This document shows, in pieces, positions 1 to 3,677 of a stretch of DNA of 7,150 nt. The stretch comes from Lysobacteraceae bacterium. GTDB taxonomy: Bacteria > Pseudomonadota > Gammaproteobacteria > Xanthomonadales > Xanthomonadaceae. The stretch spans positions 1-7,150 of the forward strand of contig DMHI01000094.1 of assembly GCA_003449515.1 (NCBI GenBank), given 5' to 3'. Position 1 is the first letter of the stretch. Every line of letters begins with the position of its first letter. A model generated the notes under the pieces. The model was not told the origin of the DNA and did not search any database. It saw only the letters and a list, made by a program, of their open reading frames with translations. The translations under genes were made by a program, and so were the position numbers.

Positions 1-2252
1 GCGACACGTGGGAGCTGGGCATCCACTCCTACCTGACGTATCTGCGCGATCGGCTGCTGCTGGCGAGAGAGCTGCTGAGCGAATCGGGCAGCGTGTTTGT
101 TCAGATTTCGGACGAGAACCTGCACCATGTTCGGGAGTTGATGGATGAGGTGTTTGGCTCAGCGAACCTTCTGTTGACAGTTGTCCTTGAGAAAACGTCG
201 TCTGCATCTGGCAACGAGCTTTCCGGTGTCACCGATTTCCTTGTTTGGTACGCGAAGGACAAGGGGCGCTTGAAGTACAGGCAGCTTTACAACGCGAAAG
301 AACTCGGCGGTGACGGCGTTACCCAGTACACCTTCTGCAAACAGGAATACGGTCGCATCGAAAGGCTGACCGCTAACGAACTCTCCGGTATTGGGGAAGC
401 TCCTAAAGGACGGGTGTTTGCAAACGACAACCTTACTAGTCAGCGCCCTCCTCAAGGCGGTGATGTTTCCGTCTTCCGGGCTCAGGGAAAGGCATTTAGT
501 CCTGGAAAAGGGACGTTCAAAACGGATGCGTTAGGACTGTCGCGATTGAACCTGTCGTCGCGACTGAGGGCGATTGGCGACAGCCTGATGTACGTCCGTT
601 TTCTGGAAGACTTCCCTGTTTCGCCCATTTCTAACTCTTGGTCGGACACCAAGATGACCGGATTTAGCGAGGATAAGGTCTATGTCGTACAGACTGCTCA
701 GAAGGCGATCGAGCGCTGCATGCTTATGACCACCGACCCCGGCGATCTGGTGCTCGATCCCACCTGCGGTTCGGGTACCACCGCCTTCGTGGCCGAGAAG
801 TGGGGCCGTCGTTGGATCACCTGCGACACCTCGCGCGTGGCGGTGACGCTGGCCAAGCAGCGGCTGATGACGGCGAGCTTCGACTACTACGCGCTGAAGT
901 ATCCCCACGAAGGCCTGCGCGGCGGCTTCATCTACAAGACGGTGCCGCACGTCACGCTGAAGAGCATCGCCAACAACCCGGATATCGACACGCTGTGGGA
1001 GAAGCACCAGCCCACCGTCGAGGCCGCGCTCGCCAAGCTCAACGCCGCGCTGAAGGCCGCCAAGGCGCCGGCGTACACCGTCAGCGAAGGGGGCTGGAAG
1101 GGCAAGGCGGTGGACTTCGCCGCCACCGGCAAGACCCGCACGCTGCCGAGCGGCGAAGTGGTGCCTGCCGATGCGCTGCTGGAGTGGGAGGTGCCCTTCG
1201 AGCTGCCGGCGTCGTGGCCGAAGTCGGTCGAGACGACGCTGCGGGTGTTCCACGGCGCGCGCCAGGAGCGGCAGAAGGCGATGGACGCATCCATTGCTGC
1301 GCATGCCGAAAGCGAAACGCTGTTCGACCAGCCGCGGATCGACAAGAACAAGCTGCGGATCACCGGGCCGTTCACCGTCGAAGCCGTGCCTTTCCCCACG
1401 GTGAAGGCGCTGGACGATGCGGCACCGCCGGCCGAAGCCGATGCCAGCGTGGCTCGCGAAGGTGAGTCCTCTCGCCAGCACCAGTGGCGCGCCGAACTGG
1501 TGAAGACCGGCGTGCGCGGCAAGGGCGGCCAGATGCTCAAGATCGCTGATCTGGAGCCGCTGCCGGATACGCGCCACCTGCATTGCACCGGCACGGTGGC
1601 CGAGACCGGCGAGCGTGTGGTGGTCAGCTTTGGTCCTGAGCACGCCGCGCTCGAGCAGCGCCAGGTGGAGCTGGCCATGCGCGAGGCGGGCGATCTGTTT
1701 CCGCGGCCCAAGATGATCCTGTTCTGCGCCTTCACCTTCGACCCGGAAGCCGCCAAGGACATCGACGCCACCAAGGGCATCACCGCGCTGAAGGTGCAGA
1801 TGAACACCGATCTGCTCACCGAGGACCTCAAGAAGGCCCGCGCCAACAACCAGAGCTTCTGGCTGATGGGCCAGCCCGACGTCGAGCTGCGCCAGCGCAA
1901 GGACGGCCACTGGGAAGTGGAGGTGCACGGCTTCGACTACTTCGACCCGACCTCGGGCGAGCTGGTCTCGGGCGGTAAGGGCAAGATTGCCGCGTGGTCG
2001 TTGGATACCGACTACAACGAGCGCAGCCTGTTCCCGCGGCAGGTGTTCTTCCCGATGGCGGGTGCCAAGGACGGTTGGCACAAGCTGAAAAAGGACATCA
2101 AGGCCGAGCTGGACGAGCGCCTGATCGAGCGCCTGCACGGCACCGTGAGCCTGCCCTTCGAGCCCGGCGAGAACCGGAAAGTGGCGGTGAAGATCGTCGA
2201 TGACCGGGGCATCGAGTCGTTGAAGATTTTGCCGATTGACGTGAATTCCTGA
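1..2252 (+). CDS. mod: Type III-like site-specific DNA methyltransferase (Mod), 5' end cut by window edge
   Basis: The modification and specificity subunit of a Type III-like RM system, expected to transfer a methyl group from S-adenosylmethionine to adenine in the recognition site. The frame is open from position 3, giving 749 visible residues. It opens with a helix typical of Mod proteins (SYLTYLRDRLLLARELL, then SVFVQISDEN). The GTG at 93 is an internal valine of this block, not a start. The AdoMet-binding motif I, DPTCGSGTT, lies at 756-782, preceded by the motif X-like segment around 700-745. Motif I after the target-recognition region is the beta-class order, so the catalytic D/NPPY motif should lie left of the window and cannot be checked here. 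The region at about 160-720 is the likely target-recognition domain and is poorer in GC. After motif I comes a C-terminal part of more than 400 residues that I cannot assign to a domain. Res downstream and the same strand support the call. N6-adenine specificity is inferred from the family. Confidence 0.9.
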   Translation, partial: DTWELGIHSYLTYLRDRLLLARELLSESGSVFVQISDENLHHVRELMDEVFGSANLLLTVVLEKTSSASGNELSGVTDFLVWYAKDKGRLKYRQLYNAKELGGDGVTQYTFCKQEYGRIERLTANELSGIGEAPKGRVFANDNLTSQRPPQGGDVSVFRAQGKAFSPGKGTFKTDALGLSRLNLSSRLRAIGDSLMYVRFLEDFPVSPISNSWSDTKMTGFSEDKVYVVQTAQKAIERCMLMTTDPGDLVLDPTCGSGTTAFVAEKWGRRWITCDTSRVAVTLAKQRLMTASFDYYALKYPHEGLRGGFIYKTVPHVTLKSIANNPDIDTLWEKHQPTVEAALAKLNAALKAAKAPAYTVSEGGWKGKAVDFAATGKTRTLPSGEVVPADALLEWEVPFELPASWPKSVETTLRVFHGARQERQKAMDASIAAHAESETLFDQPRIDKNKLRITGPFTVEAVPFPTVKALDDAAPPAEADASVAREGESSRQHQWRAELVKTGVRGKGGQMLKIADLEPLPDTRHLHCTGTVAETGERVVVSFGPEHAALEQRQVELAMREAGDLFPRPKMILFCAFTFDPEAAKDIDATKGITALKVQMNTDLLTEDLKKARANNQSFWLMGQPDVELRQRKDGHWEVEVHGFDYFDPTSGELVSGGKGKIAAWSLDTDYNERSLFPRQVFFPMAGAKDGWHKLKKDIKAELDERLIERLHGTVSLPFEPGENRKVAVKIVDDRGIESLKILPIDVNS
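160..720 (+). other. Putative target-recognition domain segment of Mod, lower GC than flanks
   Basis: Between the N-terminal SVFVQISDEN block and AdoMet motif I, the coding sequence looks unlike the rest of the gene. Hand counts give 62 G+C in 120 bases at 181-300 and 30 in 60 at 601-660, against 82 in 120 at 961-1080. Codon choice is also less GC-biased. In beta-class methyltransferases this interval holds the DNA target-recognition domain, which is known to be exchanged between mod alleles. The boundaries are approximate and the domain call rests on position, not on a recognised motif. Confidence 0.55.
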
Positions 2253-2262
2253 CAGACGGCGC

Positions 2263-2268
2263 TTGACA
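2263..2268 (+). promoter_or_regulatory. Possible -35 hexamer upstream of mqsR
   Basis: A perfect TTGACA lies in the 33-nt gap between mod and mqsR. The best -10 match at acceptable spacing is CATGAT (2285-2290, 16-nt spacer, 4 of 6 matches). That would put the transcription start near 2297, inside the mqsR coding region, so the transcript would lack the mqsR start codon and could serve only mqsA, secB and res. The pairing is weak and may be chance. Confidence 0.25.
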
Positions 2269-2280
2269 TTGGCAGTAAGG

Positions 2281-2295
2281 TAACCATGATGGTTA
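2281..2295. promoter_or_regulatory. Candidate MqsA operator: perfect 15-bp palindrome over the mqsR start
   Basis: TAACCATGATGGTTA is an inverted repeat with 7-bp arms and a one-base centre. Its core is AACC-N5-GGTT. The E. coli mqsRA operators bound by MqsA have the form AACCT-N3-AGGTT, which is the same AACC-N5-GGTT half-site and spacing. It contains the mqsR ATG at 2286-2288, so a bound repressor would sit on the start codon and overlap any promoter in the short gap. A second, smaller symmetric element, GGTAACC (2279-2285), abuts it. The palindrome is seen directly. Binding by the local MqsA is inferred. Confidence 0.6.
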
Positions 2296-2627
2296 GCCCA
2301 GACGAACAGCGGCAGGATTGGCCGAGTCACGCACTGGACCGCGTTCAGGAGCTCGCCCGTGAAGGAAAGGTTAACTTCACTCCGACTGTCCAGCGGGACA
2401 CGAAGAACCTCGACTACCCGCCCGATGAGGTCCTCGACTGCCTGTGCAGCCTTCAATCCGGACATTTCCAGACATCGATCCGCTACGCCGATTCATCGCT
2501 GTGGCATGACGTCTACACCGTTGAATGGCGTCGAGAGAACGGCATCATCGATCCGCTCTACATCAAGTTGGCGTTGGCCCGCGGTTGCCTGACCGTCGTC
2601 CTGTTTTCGTTTCACCGTCCGCGCTAG
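2286..2627 (+). CDS. mqsR: MqsR-family toxin (RelE-fold mRNA interferase), TAC toxin
   Basis: A 113-residue protein aligning along its length with E. coli MqsR (98 residues), a ribosome-independent endoribonuclease of the RelE fold that cuts mRNA, mainly at GC-containing sites. Matching blocks are PSHALDRVQELAREGKV (residues 13-29) with the MqsR N-terminal helix, HFQTSIRYADSSLWHDVY (60-77) with the DFYKSM...TIWQDVY region, and LYIKLAL...VLFSF (91-109) with the last strands. Of the E. coli active-site residues K56, Q68, Y81 and K96, only the tyrosine is kept (Y92). By my alignment the others become T63, H74 and H110. ATG at 2286 or 2289 could start the protein. An AAGG at 2277-2280 sits 5 or 8 nt upstream. 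It begins 33 nt after mod and 16 nt before mqsA, the toxin-first order of mqsRA. The family call is firm. Catalytic activity is inferred. Confidence 0.87.
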   Translation: MMVSPDEQRQDWPSHALDRVQELAREGKVNFTPTVQRDTKNLDYPPDEVLDCLCSLQSGHFQTSIRYADSSLWHDVYTVEWRRENGIIDPLYIKLALARGCLTVVLFSFHRPR

Positions 2628-2633
2628 GAGCAC

Positions 2634-2638
2634 GGGAG
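2634..2638 (+). promoter_or_regulatory. Ribosome binding site of mqsA
   Basis: GGGAG lies 5 nt upstream of the ATG at 2644 and supports that start. A second purine stretch, AGGAG at 2626-2630, overlaps the mqsR stop codon but is 13 nt from the ATG and less well placed. Confidence 0.6.
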
Positions 2639-2643
2639 TCACC

Positions 2644-3210
2644 ATGTCGAACACGCACGAATGCGCCCTCTGCGGCGCCTCTGCCGTCCACGCGACGACG
2701 TACTCGGACACCTTCATCCATCGCGGCGTGGAGACGCCCGTCGACGGCCTTGAGGTGATGCGCTGTGATGCCTGCGGCGCGGAATTGATCGAGGCCGATC
2801 AGGCCCGCCGCAACTACCGGAAAATGGTCGACATCGGCCGGACGATCGACGGTCTGCTCACGGGCGACGCCATCGTCAATCTACGCAAGCGGTTGGGGCT
2901 GACCCAGCAGGAAGCTGCGGAATTGTTCGGCGGTGGCCCGAATGCGTTTTCGAAGTACGAGCGAGGCGATGTGGTTCAGAGCGTCGCGATGGATCGGCTG
3001 CTGCGGCTGGTCGGGTCGTTCCCGCTATCGCTCGACTTGCTGCGGGCGATCGCGCGTCCCAAGGCCGATCTGAATCAAGTTGCAGATGTTCAATGGATCG
3101 GAGCTTCGGTGATCTCTGCGACGCCAGATAAGGCGATCACGTTGGCGACTGCGTTTCCGAATCGAACTGCCGCGTCGAACGTTGACTATGCGGAGTTCGA
3201 AGCCGCATGA
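2644..3210 (+). CDS. mqsA: MqsA-family antitoxin with C-terminal chaperone-addiction-like extension
   Basis: The 188-residue antitoxin predicted to bind and neutralise MqsR and to repress the operon. The N-terminal domain has the zinc-site pairs C7/C10 and C41/C44, matching the four cysteines of E. coli MqsA. The C-terminal helix-turn-helix covers about residues 75-136, with IVNLRKRLGLTQQEAAELFG followed by GGPNAFSKYERGD. The DNA-contacting N97 of E. coli is kept as N100, and R101 corresponds to K104. E. coli MqsA has 131 residues, so residues about 137-188 are an extra tail. In TAC systems, antitoxins carry such a tail (ChAD, chaperone addiction), which makes them depend on a partner SecB-like chaperone. 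Here the tail contains hydrophobic spots such as VQWIGASVI (149-157). The stop codon overlaps the start of secB in ATGA, suggesting coupled translation and matched amounts of antitoxin and chaperone. The family call is firm. The tail's role is inferred from the adjacent chaperone. Confidence 0.92.
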   Translation: MSNTHECALCGASAVHATTYSDTFIHRGVETPVDGLEVMRCDACGAELIEADQARRNYRKMVDIGRTIDGLLTGDAIVNLRKRLGLTQQEAAELFGGGPNAFSKYERGDVVQSVAMDRLLRLVGSFPLSLDLLRAIARPKADLNQVADVQWIGASVISATPDKAITLATAFPNRTAASNVDYAEFEAA

Positions 3211-3677
3211 AAGACGAGCACAAGGCTTCTCTGCGCGAAACCACGTCGATCCTCAAGTTGCGGGACGTTGTACTCCTGGACGCAAAGCTGTCGCGTCCCA
3301 TCGGTAACGAGTCCTTTGGATGGCGCGGCGACGCGATTCAAGAGCACAAGCGCGCCGTGCGTTACGGTCAAGGCGTTGGTGAGATCAACGGAAAGTCGCT
3401 GACCCTGGCCACCTTCGAGGTCGAGCTGGGTACGCGCGTGCTGGCCAACGAGGTTGCCGAAGACGGCACCAAGGCGGTCGTCGTCGAGATAGATGCTCGC
3501 TTTCTCGTTCTTTACGAGACGCAGCAGACCGTTGGCGAAGAAGCGATGGAGATTTTTGCCAAGCTCAACGCAGTGCACATTGTGTGGCCGTTCTGGCGCC
3601 AGCACGTGTTTGATCTCGTCCAACGGGCCCAACTTCCCAAGCTGGAGATTCCGTTGCTTGCCGGGCCGATGCCTTGA
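3207..3677 (+). CDS. secB: SecB-like chaperone of the TAC module
   Basis: A 156-residue protein, close in length to E. coli SecB (155). Resemblance is strongest in the second half. The beta-rich stretch FEVELGTRVL...AVVVEIDARFLVLYE (residues 70-104) matches the SecB core strands. VHIVWPFWRQHVFDLVQRAQ (123-142) then LPKLEIPLL (143-151) aligns with the LFPYARE...SRGTFPQLNL region of SecB. Classical SecB is a cytosolic tetramer that holds unfolded secretory proteins. SecB-like members in TAC modules instead bind the tail of their antitoxin and protect it from aggregation and proteolysis. The 4-nt overlap with mqsA and the long mqsA tail argue for the TAC role over general export. The start is the ATG at 3207, with GGAG at 3192-3195 about 11 nt upstream. 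The stop overlaps the TTG start of res. It could be annotated simply as a hypothetical or protein-export protein. I am confident of the fold family and less so of its client. Confidence 0.85.
   Translation: MKDEHKASLRETTSILKLRDVVLLDAKLSRPIGNESFGWRGDAIQEHKRAVRYGQGVGEINGKSLTLATFEVELGTRVLANEVAEDGTKAVVVEIDARFLVLYETQQTVGEEAMEIFAKLNAVHIVWPFWRQHVFDLVQRAQLPKLEIPLLAGPMP

Noticed and set aside
93..95. GTG as the true start of mod
   Set aside because: The frame is open upstream to the window edge and encodes the conserved Mod helix preceding this valine, so the gene starts outside the window.
800..1465. A 221-codon alternative-frame open frame on the plus strand inside mod
   Set aside because: The translation is arginine/glycine/alanine-rich, typical of a frame shift of GC-rich coding sequence, while mod is continuous through it.
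531..2465. A 644-codon open frame on the minus strand opposite mod and mqsR
   Set aside because: It is a shadow of GC-rich coding sequence. Its translation is rich in H, R, L and G without recognisable motifs, and it spans two well-supported genes on the other strand.
2286..3210. HigBA rather than MqsRA identity for the toxin-antitoxin pair
   Set aside because: The antitoxin has the two CxxC zinc-site pairs and the GGGxNAFSxYE signature of MqsA, and the toxin aligns with MqsR along its length.
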